Assembly (NCBI GenBank): GCA_958496175.1
Contig: OY292277.1
Span: forward strand, 54,509,050-54,573,049
Length of the DNA stretch: 64,000 nt
Reading direction: 5' to 3'
Source of the DNA: Sisyra terminalis
Lineage: Eukaryota; Arthropoda; Insecta; Neuroptera; Sisyridae
Every line of letters begins with the position of its first letter. The stretch's first letter is position 1. Below are positions 48,601 to 60,707 of this stretch, one piece after another. Position numbers and translations under genes: made by a program. The notes below the pieces were generated by a model that was not told where the DNA came from, did not search any database, and saw only the letters and a list, made by a program, of their open reading frames with translations.

Positions 48601-51600
48601 CACGGCCAATATTAATCGAGTTCTTGTCGGCTCGGAGAATGGAAAAATTAATGTATGTTTTACTTTCGGTAATTTTGTCATATCGCGGCTTTTCTCAAAA
48701 AAAAATCGTAGGCACATAAAATTAGTCTTAAAATGTTTAGAACACTTAAAAATGCAATATTCCGGTGGCGGAAATGTAACTTCTATTACAGTTTCTCCAA
48801 AATAAAGCCAAAAAAAATGCATTATAATAGACTTTAATAGACGTCAAAGTAATTATTAAACGCATTTGCTTACAAGTACGCATGCGCAATAAAAACAAAG
48901 AGATACAAAAATGACAAAGAGAACAAATATGAATTTAATTTGACAAAGCGCCCGGGAAAGTAAAAGTTAACCAAATTACAGTAAAATATCTGATACGAAG
49001 TAATGACCAACATGGTACAAATATATTTTATTAACGTTACTGTATGGGGTTTTAAATTAATTCGCGAATTTATTCGATATTTGGTTGTTAATTCACCTCG
49101 AACATCTAATTTCTCCTTTAGTGCTAAATTTTATGAGGGCCAATTTATTCGCGAATTGAATTAAAAACAGAATAGAAAATGGGACGTTGTCATATAGTTA
49201 TTTGTATATAAAGTATTAGCAAAAATTTTATAGTTGAAAAAAATTCTATTTAGTATTTAAAATTAGTCCATGTTTATTTTGTTCCTTTTATCTTTTTATT
49301 GTTAAATCTTAGGTAATTTAAGGTAGACCAATAATATTATGTTGCGAGACTAAACACGAGTTTTGTTTTACGCCAGATTTAATTTTTAATTCGTTAAAAG
49401 TTCCATTATAGCAATCCTTTATAATGAAAAATATAACGATTTTCGGGTATTCTCCTGGATCAACCAAGACAACGTGGATCATAACCATTATGGCGCAATT
49501 TATTTGCGAAAATCGAATCAAAATCAAACCAACAAGAATCAAAAACAACCAAATTTTCAATATTTCTCAATTAACAGTTTCATATAGATATTGCCGGGCT
49601 TTTTCAAATTTGCTTCAAATAGATATCTGCTCTATCTGCTTGTTCTAATGCACATGCGTACTTGAAAGTAAATGAGTTTAATAATTACTTTGACGTCTAT
49701 TAAAGTCTATTATAATGCATTTTTTTTTGGCTTTATTTTGGAAAAACTGTAATAGAAGTTACATTTCCGCCACCGGAATATTGCATTTTTAAGTGTTCTG
49801 AATATTTTAACACTAATTTTATGTGCCTACGATTTTTTTTGAGAAAAGCCGCGATATGACAATATTACCTTACTTTCAACTAGCTAAACCCGGCAGACGT
49901 TGTCCTGCCAGCCAATAGTTGTAAATAGAGAAATTGAATTTAGGGAAAAAAAGCTTGAGAATGATTAGAATCACCTCCCTTATCATCCTGCAGCATCCCT
50001 CGTGGTACCAATTATAACTCACCTTCAATATATACATTAATCAATTACGTTTTGAGAACCTCTACCTCTAAAAATCACTATACGATCATAACAATGAAGT
50101 ATTGACAGTTAACGGTTATTGTATTGATCGTTGAAAAAGCCGTTTTTTTGTTACTGACGCAAGAAAAGATAAAAACAATCATTAAAGCGGATTATATATC
50201 GTGACAAAATTTGAGCTTAATGGTTGCAAAACTTTTTGAGTTTTTTGAAATCTACACAAACCAACATAACAATTCTATATAAGTAGGTAAAACATAGATT
50301 ATTCATTGTTTATTGAAATCAGAGATTGTCTGAGGTGGCCAACCTGCGAGATGCATCAGACTTTTATAAAATGCATACATTTTGTACTGACCATAGTGGT
50401 GAAAATCAATATATTATAAATGTTTACAGTGTATCTAAATTTAGTATGGAGAATTTGAGATATAACTTTAATGGTGGCTCGCCGAATTATGCTACATCTC
50501 CGAAGTAACCCGCAATACAATTTGGGTTGGCCACTCCTGATTTAAAATATGCTGATTGTTTGATATCTTAAAAAACAACATAGATATTTAATTAAAGAGT
50601 TCAATTTATATCCAATTAATGAATGTCCATTTGATAATCATAATCGACCTTCTTCTAAATGCAACTTTTATTATTAATAATTAAACGTAAATAGACAATC
50701 ATTTCTTCTGAAGAAAAAATAGTTAAACTTGATTACAAAGTTTCTATCAAATCAGTAAAGCTTTCTTCAGATTGGAACCATAAATAAAACCAGAATAATT
50801 GGTACAATTATTTAAATTGGACTTGTTTGTGACCTTTATACTTATTGTTGGCGAAACACGCCGAAGATGTACCAGAAAACAAAATATTATTAAAATCAAT
50901 AAACCTGTTATTAAATCATATGAAAGAATGCAGGTAGGCAGAAATTTACGTTCGAATTATCGACCTTTGATTCATAATGATCAATATTGTGACCCAAACC
51001 GGCTGCATTCCGATCTGGTGTGAAATTGCAAACGATTCTCTACCTGGTCTCAACGGGTGGTATGAAATTAACATAATAACAGCTTGAAGGCCAAAATGTG
51101 AGAAAAAGATAAAATTACAGGTGTCACTAATGCATTCGGAAACAGGTGTTAATTGATTTATAATTGACAACAAATAAGAAATACCTGAAACTGGTTCCAA
51201 ATTCCTGATTTACATATTTTTACCTGCCATTCTCTCGGCCGCATTTTGGACTTTAAGCTTGTACTATGTTATTTCATATCAACAGTTGAGCATATGATTG
51301 AATTTTTCGTATACATACAATTTAATAATATTTTAAATGTTTTTACCAGCAAACCAAATTTCAAATTTCATTTCATGGTTTCATTAAATGGTAATAATAT
51401 TAAATACATTTAAAAATAATTTAAATGTACTTGATTATGTTATCTGGAAATTTTTTTTTTATCAAATATCAGAGGACCGGGGTTACTTCGTTCCACCTAA
51501 AATTGAATTGCGAAAATTAATTGATATCGGTAATATTGTTACATTTTTAATTATTAAATTACTAATAATAACTATAATTATTAGTAATTAAATTAATATA

Positions 51601-54600
51601 CATTGCATTTTACTTATTTAAATCTACTTTAGGGTGATTTTTTTTGGGACTATTTTTTTTTTGCTCCCATGCCGAAATTTTGTTGGAAATACTTCAAAAA
51701 AAACTCCCTGGAAGTTTGAGTTTTTAATATTAATATTAAGTACTCGTTCACAGCGTGTGAATATTTTCCATTTAAAATTCACGTAATTTTTTTTTTAAAT
51801 TTTTATAGCTCAGCGGCATTTTATGGTATCGCCTCGTTCAAAGTCGCGATTTTTTTACAATTGTATGCTTGAAAATCATATTTGTACATATTTGTTTTAT
51901 GGGCGAAACCACATCATTTGTAAATTACTATTTAGTTTTTGAATATTGTCCAAGGAGTTTTTACAATCATTTCCTACCCCTTAAACTTATGAGCGTAATG
52001 GATCTAGTGATGGGACCAATTGGGGCAATTTTACTTTTTCATCAGTACAACATAACCCAGTAGATTCACCGCTGTATTTAAACGCCTTACAATATGGGCA
52101 AATGATTGTCATTTCCCCAATTGTTCCATATTATAATGAATATTAAGTGAAATATGTAAATAATATATAAATTAAATAAATAAAAATGCCAAATTTAAAC
52201 GGTAGCTAAGCGTTTTTCAAAATAAATCACAGGCATCAATGATTACAAATAGTATATAGGCAAGTGGGCGTAAAAATTTGCAGAAGATGTCGAGGGACAT
52301 CTTAATCTTCTAAGTAGAGGTATAAAATATACTTCATATCTGATTCCCATGCCTATCGAATATACATAGAAAATTTCATGAAAATTGGTCCAACCGTTCT
52401 TGAGTTATAAATGGTGTAACTAACACGACTTTTTTTATATATTAGGGTTTTTATATATTTTACATTTTTTATATATTTATTAACATATTAGGGTGATTTT
52501 TTTTTTGACTTTTTTTTTGGTCCCATCGTGAAATTTTGTTGGAAATACCAAAGAAAAAAAATTCCCTGAAAGTTTGAGCCCTTAATATTAATTTTAAGTC
52601 CTCGACCAAGACGTGTAAAGATTTCCCATTGAAAATACACGGAAACTCTGATTTTTTATTTTTAAATTTCTATATCTCAGCGGCATTTCATGGGATCGCT
52701 TTTACCGAAGATGGTTTTTTCTCAGAATTAAACGCTCTACAAAAGTGCCCATTGCGACAAAGTCGTAACTCATACCGGTGAGGTAGTACGGGCCACTGAA
52801 CCTGATTTTTCCATAAAATTCGTGTTTTTTTTTTTTTTGCATTTATCTCGTAAATAACGAGAGCTACGGAAAAATTATCAATGAAAAACTTGTCGAGAAT
52901 TTGATTTCCTACAAAAAAGTTCCTGTAGATCAAATCGCTAAGATCAATATTAAATGAGATATTAAGTTTATATCAATATATTTTTTTTATATCAATTTAT
53001 AAGTTTAAATCAATGATCGATAAAAATTTCACAGAAAAATCAATTCAAGGCTTAATATCTCGTTTAATATTGATCTTCGCGATTTGGTCTACAGGACCTT
53101 TTTTGTAGGAAATCAAATTCTCTTCAAGTTTTTCATTTATAATTTTTCCGTAGCTCTTGTTATTTACAAGATAAATGCAAAAAAAACGCGAATTTTACGG
53201 AAAAATCAGGTTCAGTGGCCCGTACTACCTCACCGGTGTGAGTTACGACTTTGTCGCAATGGGCACTTTTGTAGAGCGTTTAATTCTGAGAAAAAAACCA
53301 CCGTCGGTAAAAGCGATCCCATGAAATGCCGCTGAGATATAGAAATTTAAAAATAAAAAATCAGAGTTTCCGTGTATTTTCAATGGGAAATCTTTACACG
53401 TCTTGGTCGAGGACTTAAAATTAATATTAAGGACTCAAACTTTCAGGGATTTTTTTTTTTTGGTATTTCCAACAAAATTTCACGATGGGACCAAAAAAAG
53501 TCAAAAAAAAAATCACCCTAATATATATATAAAAAAAGTCGTGTTAGTTACACTATTTATAACTCAAGAACGGCTGGACCAATTTTCATGAAATTTTCTA
53601 TGTATATTCGATTGGCATGGGAATCGAATATGAAGTATATTTTAAACCTCTAGAAGATGAAGATGTCCCTCGGCATCTTCTGCAAATTTTTACGCCCACT
53701 TGCCTATATACTATTTACAAATACTATATACAAGAAAAAATCACCCTAATATATATAGATTTAAATATCTTTGTCTTTGAATTCTAGCTATTTTATTTTG
53801 ATTATTTTTTTTTTTTTAGTTGTGGGACCAAAATTACAATAATCTGTTGTATACGTTTCACGGTCATACCGACTCTATAGTGAGTTTAACAATGCATCCG
53901 ATGGATCGCGAGAAGTTTCTTTCACTATCGAACGATGGCACGGTGAAGTTGTGGAGTTTAGATGGAATTCCCATGGGAAATCAGGAAAATGGTTGTGATG
54001 AAAATGGTAAGAATTTTTTTTTTTTTTTGAATGTTTCAATTCACCAGCACCCGGGGGTTTACTGGTTTCACTTGTGATCTAATTTCAATTTAGGCTTTGC
54101 TGACAAAACACCTTCGCCACGCACTAAACAAGCAAATTGGAGTAATTTACACGACAATGAGGAAGCACGCGATCGTAGTATCGTCACGTTTCGGGCCAAC
54201 AACGGGGCCGTTCTCACGTGTGCGGCTCTGGCGCACGAAAAAAACTATTTACTGACGGGAGCCGACGATGGAACCGTGCTCGTTTGGAATGTCCGCACGC
54301 GGGACATTCACACGAAAATCGTATGCGATGATAATGTCAATTCCAGGTCCACATCGACGAAAATGTTTCAGCCGAGCACATCACACGATAACACAAAGCC
54401 TTGCACTCCAATCACAAGTTGTACATTCTCGCTAGATGATAAGTTAGTGTTTTACAGTTCAAACAATGTGATTAGCATATGCGACACGGACATGGGAAAT
54501 CGTTACTCCCAGTTCACCAATGGACTGTCCCGTACGAATTTACTGCTGGTCATTCCGGAGAGTTGGCATAAAATCATTGCAATCAGCGACGATGCGGTGT

Positions 54601-57600
54601 GTCTTTGGTCCTGGGATGTGGAAGAATTTGAGAATTACGACTTGAGAATTGATACACCGCAGCGAAATGTTTTGAACAGTTGCAAGGCGGCGCGATACAC
54701 ATGCGGTGCGGTCACAGTGGACGGCACCTACGTGGTCGCCGGAGCCTCCAACTATACGGTCCGCATGTGGGAAATCGAAACGGGAAATTTGGTGCGAGAA
54801 ATGCTCGACCACAACGGTTTAGTCATTTGTTTGGACACGTTTTTGCAAGAGTGTCCCACGGTCACCCACTTTTTGCTGTCGGCATCGAACGACAAAACCG
54901 TAAAGCAGTGGTACATTCGACCAATCGACTTGGAACAACGTCCGCAAAACACACGAAACAAACTCACCGAATTGTTTTCGGCAAAATACTGTCACGAGCA
55001 ATCGCAACCGAGAATCGCCGCCGTCGATGCCGAGGACAAAATTTGGTTGCATGAGAGTTTGACAAAAGTGGCCGAAATCACGCCAACAGTCAGTTGCGTC
55101 ACAACCATTCAGTATTGTGCGTGCGGCAATAAAGTGGCGTACGGCTGTCAATCGGGTCAGGTGTTTGTCCATAACGTTAAACGTAACAAATCAGTGGAAG
55201 TGATGCGATTTGATTCGGACGGAGGTGCCATCAGGTACTTGGAATATTTGTCGGATGACATTTTAGTGGCCGGTAATGAGATGGGCAGTTTGCTCATTCG
55301 TTTGTACGACCGAAATTTGCTGTTGAACGACTGGACCGAGGAGCGACGCATTAAAAACTTCACGAAACGAACCAATCATCCGCTCGAAAACGAGTGGGAC
55401 ATTGAGCTGCGAAACAATCGCAATTCGCGCGTCATTAGACCAGGCAATCCGGTGGTGAAGTGTTTCTTGATGGAAAATGCCACCAAACTGGTGGTCGTGA
55501 GTCAAGATCGGATTGTCAAGTGTTGGACGCTGGACCAGTCATCGCCGAGTCAACTCGAAAACGTGTCCATCGAAAGTTTGCCGCAGTCGCTGGTGGTGGA
55601 CGTTGCCATGTCGTGGCAAAACGATTCGCTGGCGTTCATTCAAGACGACAACACTTTGCAGGTGTACCACATTAGTCAGGTGGATGGAAAGACCAATGCC
55701 ACGTATAGTCAACGTGGCGAGTTGAGGCATGCTTTGACGTGTTGCGTCTTTTCACCCGATGGAAAACTGCTGGCCATCGGACAGGAAAACGGAGAAATTG
55801 TGGTGAGTAAAGTATTCATGGGAGGCTAACTCAATGTTAATTTTTTGTTCCTCCAAAAGGTCTATTTCTTGTGGCCAATTACCGATGGCGCTAGTCGCGC
55901 TAGTTTAGTAGCACAGCCGATAATAACGATATCTTCTTTTAATCAGTTTGGATTTAAGCGCCATTTTCAAATTTAATTTATTCCTGAAATATTTTATATA
56001 GAAAAATGAAAATTTGATTGAAAATTACATTTTATTTACAAAAATTGAAATACAAAACATAACATTATTAAGCATTGAAAAATTTAAATTGCTTAAAACA
56101 AAATATGATCAATACAGAAAACTGGACAATGACTTTAGAAATAGTAATAATTATAAGTTTAAATTTTACATTGTTCAATTTCCGTTAATTGAATTAAATT
56201 ACAGACAACATGTTAAAGTATACTTAAAAATGCGTTAATTTGGAAATAATAGCTAAATCCTGGAAATTATCCATCTCGATTGCCATGAATTGCGACGACT
56301 TAGAAAAATCGCCGAATCGTTGCTGAAACAAATTTATTTCACTTAAAAAAATAAAATTCCAATGAGAGTAATTAGTAAATCCCGAGTTTGAATTTCAAAC
56401 ATATTTGGGTTTGCCACAAAACAGTGGGTCTTAGCTACTAAATAAATACATACTTTTGTAATAATCTTGAGAAGTAAAAAAATGTATTTGATTGTGGTGA
56501 CTTTTTAACATAAAACACACAACACTGCCTACAAAGATACACACGTTTCCTATAATGGAAGACCGCGACAATGAAAATCGATGAAAAAATGCGATTCCAA
56601 ATAATTAAGATCGACAGCTGTTAATAGCGTCAGTTTTACTTTGAAATGAACAAGTTCGTTCAGATGATTTCACTACTACCAACATCTTTACTTTTACCAA
56701 CCTTCTGTTCTTTACCCCAGGTCTGTGCTATTTAAAACTAGAAATGCTTGCCACGCCATCTATATTTGGCCGCGCTAAGTATGATATTTCGGGAACCAAG
56801 TCTGCCATAAGAGTTAGACCCCCCTGAAAGTATTCATAGTATTCATATTTTGCATAACTATTATATAAGTGCTATGTGTCAAACGGTTGCGACATTTTTG
56901 ATTGTGGAAAGGACTGTAAAACCGTAAGACTGGTGGTTCATTTAAATTGCCTCTTTTTTCGGATATGGATTTCCAGTTTCTTTCTGTGCATCTGAACTAA
57001 ACTATTATTGGATTCTTCTTCTTAATCTCTAACATCACTGCCGATCTATGGTGATTAAAAAAATGGCTGTCACACGTGGGGAGTTCCAGGTTTCTCAGAA
57101 CCTGCTGGATAGTCCTTCTCCAACGATTACGCTCCTTTGACCACGCTTTTCCACCACTTCCGTCTAACGGGTCGGTGATCGCCCTCGTTTTTTTTCCCCC
57201 CCTTCAGATCGTCCTTGTACCATTAGCATTTCCATGAAAAACCTGAGGATTCGTCCATACGTCAGTGACGAGAGTCTTTGGACTGGTTTGAATTCGTTCA
57301 AGACAGAGACATTTGTTCTTTTAGCATTCTCCTCCACTCACATTTCGAAAGCATCAATTCGTCGCCGATCAGCTGCACGGATGGTCCACGTTTCCGAAGC
57401 GCAGGAGAAGATAGGAAAAATCAGTATACCAACCAATTTTAGTAGCTTTTATTGCGGTCCTTCCATATTTTGGACAGTTTAGTCCGGTCAAATTAGACCA
57501 AAAAATTACAGTAAGGTTACATAAATTCCCACCAAGCTGAAAATCAGTAAGATTGTTTAAAATATGATTAAAAATAAAATTTGAAAGTTCCCCTTCGTTC

Positions 57601-59558
57601 CCCTCAATGGAAAAAAATTAATTCAAGGTCAAAGGTCAAAAAAATGAGTTTTTCGCAATTTTCAGCGAAACGGTAAGTTTTATCATAAAATACTTTAAAC
57701 AAAAAATGTAGATCATAAAATTATCTACAAAAAATGTATCGATACTTTTTTTCCTACGAGCCACCATTTTTGAGATATAACGATTCAGCAAGTTGTAAAA
57801 GTTGGAATCGTCATAATATGCATGAGTACGTCACGTATATGCATCTCTATAGTTGTAATATATGTTAAAATATTTTTCTATTGATCATTGTAACTATGAG
57901 ACCACATCCCCTGTTCCCTGTTCAATTGTCTGCGTGGCTAGGGTCTTATACCTGCTATAATAAATCTTCTTAACACCAGGAAAAGCTCAACATCAAGTTG
58001 ATATTGAAGTCAAGGCCGGTCGTCCAGAGCACGACCGGCAAATGATCGATTACAATGATCGATAGAAAAATATTTTAACATATATTACAACTATAGAGAT
58101 GCATATACGTGACGTACTCATGCATATTATGACGATTCCAACTTTTACAACTTGCTGAATCGTTATATCTCAAAAACGGTGGCTCGTAGGAAAAAAAGTA
58201 TTGATACATTTTTGTAGATAATTTTATGATCTACATTTGTTGTTTAAAGTATTTTATGATAAAACTTACCGTTTCGCTGAAAATTAGTCCAAAAGTAGCA
58301 GAATCGATATTGATAAAACTTTGTTTAAAAAATACTCCGGAAGTACTTGAGTGGTTGAGAACACTAGCATCCGACGCATGCGCAATGGCTTTAAAACGTC
58401 ATACAGTTGGCAATCCCTGTCCTCGTCTGATTGGTGATGTTACGCGCTAGCTCTCTTTCACTCTATTTTTAATATTTACCATCTTAACAGTCAGCAACCC
58501 TTATTTGCGGCCAGATTTAACTATGCAACCGTATATCATAATGATGAGGAAAAAATTAGCTTTAATTTGATATATAAATCATAAATGCACGTTATGAACG
58601 TAAAAAGGGGCCAAAATCATACCTGTTTACACCTGGCTGCGAAGAGGTACGGTCAAGTGCGCAAAACGGAAACCCTGACTTTTTAAAGTCTTTATATGTA
58701 TTGTCGTGAAGTGGACGATATTTTATTTTGAAAACAAATCAATTAAAAATACTAGCGGCCACATTTTGATAGGCAACCTAGTAGATATTTATTCTCGTGA
58801 TGATAAATATGCGTAAAAATTAGGTTTTTAGCATATACTCGATCACTACACTTTTCTGCAGTGGGATTCTAGACTAAAACAATCCTTTCCACAACCACAT
58901 GAACAATGGTCTCTAGTTTGGAGCACTATTAGGCACTCGTGATATTTTCGTTAGTTATCATTGTGTACATATTTGCCATAAAAAAATGTAACTTTTCTAT
59001 TTTAGCTTTGGAGTTTGGAATGTGCGAAAGTTTTATATACGCTACAATTGCATCGAGTTGCCATCCGTCATTTGTTGTTTGGTGCGTCAACGTTTCCACA
59101 AATTTTAGTTTCGGTTGGAGAACAAGTTGCATGGTGGAACATTTCCACTGTTCAAAAAAAAACCGAGGCAGGTTTAAAACGACAAAAACGGTAAGTTTTT
59201 TATGACGACTTTTAAAAATATACTTAAGTTTATTAAGAAAATGTGTTGTTTTTTTTGTTGTAGAGGAAGTGGCCGTTTTTCGAGACCGTCTCTGTCGTTC
59301 CCGCCCGTTGACGACAATTCGCCACTTGACTTTAACGATTCGTTGATGAGTCTGTCGTTGAATAAGCCAACGAGTTTTGCCACTCGTTTGTGGCAGAGCA
59401 AAACCGGTGGCAATCCGGAGAAGAGTGAGCTCCTTGCATGCATCAAATTGCGTGGCACCTACGCCACACACATTGAAGCCTCCAAAGATTTCACATCGTT
59501 CAGCACGGTGGACGACCACGGCCTTATTTATGTGATGAATGTGTTCCAAATGAACTGA
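39643..59558 (+). CDS. Dark: Apaf-1 / Dark apoptosome scaffold, ten coding exons, 1447 aa
   Basis: Adaptor that assembles the apoptosome and activates an initiator caspase of the Dronc/caspase-9 type (family knowledge). Exons: 39643-39780, 39858-40100, 44359-45074, 47644-48187, 48258-48463, 48532-48652, 53820-54006, 54094-55802, 59006-59190, 59264-59558. All are GT-AG and sum to 1448 codons in frame; fly Dark is about 1440 aa. Order: CARD (about 1-90, starting MDDLRRSLLTRNRE); NB-ARC with Walker A GMPGAGKS (148-155), Walker B LLILDD (249-254) and LVTTR (about 270-275); winged-helix and helical region in exons 4-5; WD40 blades from about residue 625 (NGKINLWD across exons 6-7) to about 1340, then a C-terminal extension. 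The join of exon 8 to 59006 restores a perfect blade (NGEIV-LWSLE). The coding exon begins after an acceptor at 39626, so a noncoding exon lies upstream. Introns 2, 3, 6 and 8 are enlarged by transposons; the reading frame is intact. Confidence 0.93.
41308..42264 (-). mobile_element. Helitron family H1, inverted copy
   Basis: The left edge CTAGATGATCTCCGCGAC is the complemented 3' end and the right edge TTAGTATAGA the complemented 5' TC end; flanking A and T match the Helitron target rule. It carries a tRNA-like block in the same orientation. Confidence 0.75.
41734..41820 (-). tRNA. Degenerate tRNA-like sequence within a Helitron
   Basis: Read on the minus strand: AGTTGAT and AACAACT can form an acceptor-like stem with one mismatch; TAGCGTAATGG resembles an A box; GGTTCGAATC is a near-perfect B box in a five-pair T arm; a run of T follows, as at a Pol III terminator. 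Spacing and the anticodon arm are irregular, so this is a pseudo-tRNA or SINE-like promoter, not a functional tRNA. Confidence 0.4.
42358..42480. mobile_element. Mutator-like MITE, copy 1
   Basis: A 123-bp inverted-repeat element: CAAGGTTTATAAATTACACA on the left, with TGTGTAATTTATAAACCATA on the right. It is flanked by a 9-bp duplication AGGGTACTC (42349-42357 and 42481-42489). The centre contains TATGACGTCA. Confidence 0.65.
42848..42935 (+). tRNA. Degenerate tRNA-like sequence, second copy
   Basis: Same block as at 41734-41820 but on the plus strand and diverged: acceptor-like AGTTGAT/GTGAACT (six of seven pairs counting a wobble), TAGCGTAATG, GGGTTCGAATC, then T9. It sits in the 3' part of the plus-strand Helitron ending at 43414. 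Confidence 0.35.
43616..44178 (+). mobile_element. Helitron family H1, short copy with a demonstrable empty site
   Basis: TCTATACTAATATATAAAAT follows A at 43615 and CTAG precedes T at 44179. Deleting it joins CAATA to TATTCTATATATTG, exactly the uninterrupted R2 sequence seen in other copies, so the borders are exact. It is 563 bp. Confidence 0.85.
45243..45617. mobile_element. hAT MITE inserted in a Helitron 5' terminus
   Basis: A 375-bp element beginning CAGAGTTCCCCAAACTTTT and ending AAGTGG-type sequence CACTTTGGGAATCACTG. It has a perfect 8-bp duplication ATCTATAT at 45235-45242 and 45618-45625. Subterminal GACCCC repeats are present on both sides. Confidence 0.8.
46422..46540. repeat. 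Fragment related to the 32410 MITE
   Basis: Starts CAAGGGTGGATTCAGGATTT and carries a G-run followed by sequence complementary to the right half of the element at 32410-32660. The other terminus is missing. Confidence 0.45.
46971..47122. mobile_element. Mutator-like MITE, copy 2
   Basis: CAAGGTTTATAAAATACACA to TGTGTAATTTATAAACCTTG, 152 bp, flanked by AGGTATACT (46962-46970) and AGGTATACC (47123-47131). The related Helitron at about 26105-26125 has the uninterrupted site, which confirms the insertion. Confidence 0.7.
48668..49869. mobile_element. TIR transposon remnant in Dark intron 6, 8-bp target duplication
   Basis: A 1202-bp element with long inverted repeats of over 200 bp (ends GGTAATTTTGTCATATCGCG and the near-complement CCGCGATATGACAATATTACC split by one change). 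It is flanked by TTACTTTC at 48660-48667 and 49870-49877. The interior (about 49000-49600) is AT-rich with short ORFs and no transposase. It lies 15 nt after the donor of Dark exon 6. Confidence 0.75.
49880..53759 (-). mobile_element. Helitron family H2, copy 2, with hairpin insertion
   Basis: The complemented 3' end is CTAGCTAAACCCGG at 49880 (preceded by A), and the complemented 5' end TATATATAGA closes at 53759 (followed by T). Length is 3.9 kb. Internal sequence is shared with copy 1 (7630-10068). It contains duplicated 5'-end modules on both sides of the R5 hairpin (52246-52445 and 53521-53735, inverted to each other). Confidence 0.65.
52491..53518. mobile_element. R5 hairpin element
   Basis: GGGTGATTTTTTTTTTGAC to GTCAAAAAAAAAATCACCC, 1028 bp, flanked by TA on both sides, with arms complementary almost throughout (centre near 53000). 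It is close to R1 in size and shares the subterminal TTAATATTAA and TTTTTTGTAG boxes. Mirror ORFs at 52688-52933 (minus) and 53084-53335 (plus) reflect the palindrome. Confidence 0.75.
57045..57420 (-). pseudogene. Non-LTR retrotransposon reverse transcriptase, C-terminal relic
   Basis: On the minus strand the translation includes SETWTIRAADRRRIDAFEM, then after a stop/frameshift WRRML, then RTNVSVLNE, QRLSS, YGRILRFF, and KERNRWRRTIQQV. This is the typical C-terminal end of insect non-LTR retrotransposon ORFs. Stops and shifts make it non-functional. Confidence 0.7.
57640..58287. mobile_element. Hairpin element D in Dark intron 8
   Basis: The arms (TTTCAGCGAAACGGTAAGTT... and the complement ending at 58287) are about 240 bp each, with a non-palindromic centre at 57900-58045. 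They contain TGACGTACTCATGCATATTA-type sequence and a GTAGATCAT/ATGATCTAC box. No TSD was resolved. Confidence 0.6.
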
Positions 59559-59599
59559 CCAATCTTAAGCATAAGGTCAGAGTTGCCAAGTCAATTTTT

Positions 59600-59605
59600 A
59601 ATAAA
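59600..59605 (+). promoter_or_regulatory. Candidate Dark poly(A) signal
   Basis: AATAAA 42 nt after the Dark stop codon. Confidence 0.5.
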
Positions 59606-60707
59606 AGACTAATTTAGAGAAAACGTCTCGTTTATGTGTGGAACTAAACGAGAAATTACACTAAACTAAATGATACAACGACGGCTGTTTTTTTTTTTAC
59701 TTGTTATTACTGAATCTAATTACGTCCGAAAGGAACATATAGAATTCGTTTAAAAAAATGAAATTATATAGACAAATAACACAAATGTTAGTGCCTTGTT
59801 AATCTTAAAAATAAACATAGAATAGAAGGCAATCAACATTAGGATTAGGAATTTAAAAAAAAAAAAAAAGATTATTTTAGTTATAAATGGGCCATACAGC
59901 CACCATACTGTTTTTATTTTTTTTATTTTTATTTTGATTGTATTCATTTAATTTAATGCTTTCGATATGTGTGAAAGAGGATGTTTGCATTTATTTTTCT
60001 ATAATTAGTATATTTAAAATATTGAACACTGCCATTTTGAGACTTAACTAAAGTATGTTGTAAGCGAGCAAAAGGAAATGTTGTAGATTTCATTGATATG
60101 ATTACAAAGATTTAAAGAGTCAAACTATCTTTTTTTATCACATAAACAGCGTGAAACGTATCTCTCTCTATTTCAAACGATTTAACTATATAGGTTACCT
60201 ATTTGTGAATAAAATACCTGAGAAGAGAGACTTATATAGAACTTCAATGATCACGTTAACGAAAAAGGCGCTTGGGCCGGTAGTTCTGCATTACGGACCT
60301 CAGTTGGCGCTGTACGAAACCGTACTTGGCCACGCCTTTAAATTTCATAGCGCATACGTAAATAAAGGAGGGAATTTAAATTTGAAATGAAACTCTAATA
60401 TCATCATGAAACATTATCGTATTTTAATTAAGTAACAATAAAAATCTAATACAGCTAAATTATTATTAATATTTCATCTTATACAAATATTTCAATCCTA
60501 TATATGAAGCTACATCGATGATATTCAAAACATAATGTTTTCAAGAATAGAAGGGGTTAGGCTCCTCCTCAATACAATGCAAAGTGATATTTTGCATTAC
60601 AATGCCATCTATTAGTTTCTTTTAGAAATACTAGATCATGTTTTGATCAGTTTTGATGTTCCATATGAATTGAACTTCTACATATAAGTTTCTCTTCTCT
60701 GAAAATA
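59606..60707. other. Downstream of Dark; one unassigned ORF
   Basis: A 79-codon plus-strand ORF at 60151-60390 has a less AT-rich 3' half (LTKKALGPVVLHYGPQLAL). I do not recognise it; it could be an exon or transposon relic. The rest is featureless. Confidence 0.25.

Larger units (their letters stand above)
55803..59005 (+). other. Dark intron 8 (3.2 kb)
   Basis: Contains a reverse transcriptase relic and hairpin D; the remainder (55977-56800 and 58290-58930) shows nothing recognisable. A segment at 55860-55976 continues the frame (VYFLWPITDG...) to a stop; it follows an AAAAG acceptor and might be a rare alternative last exon, but that would break the WD blade. Confidence 0.5.
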
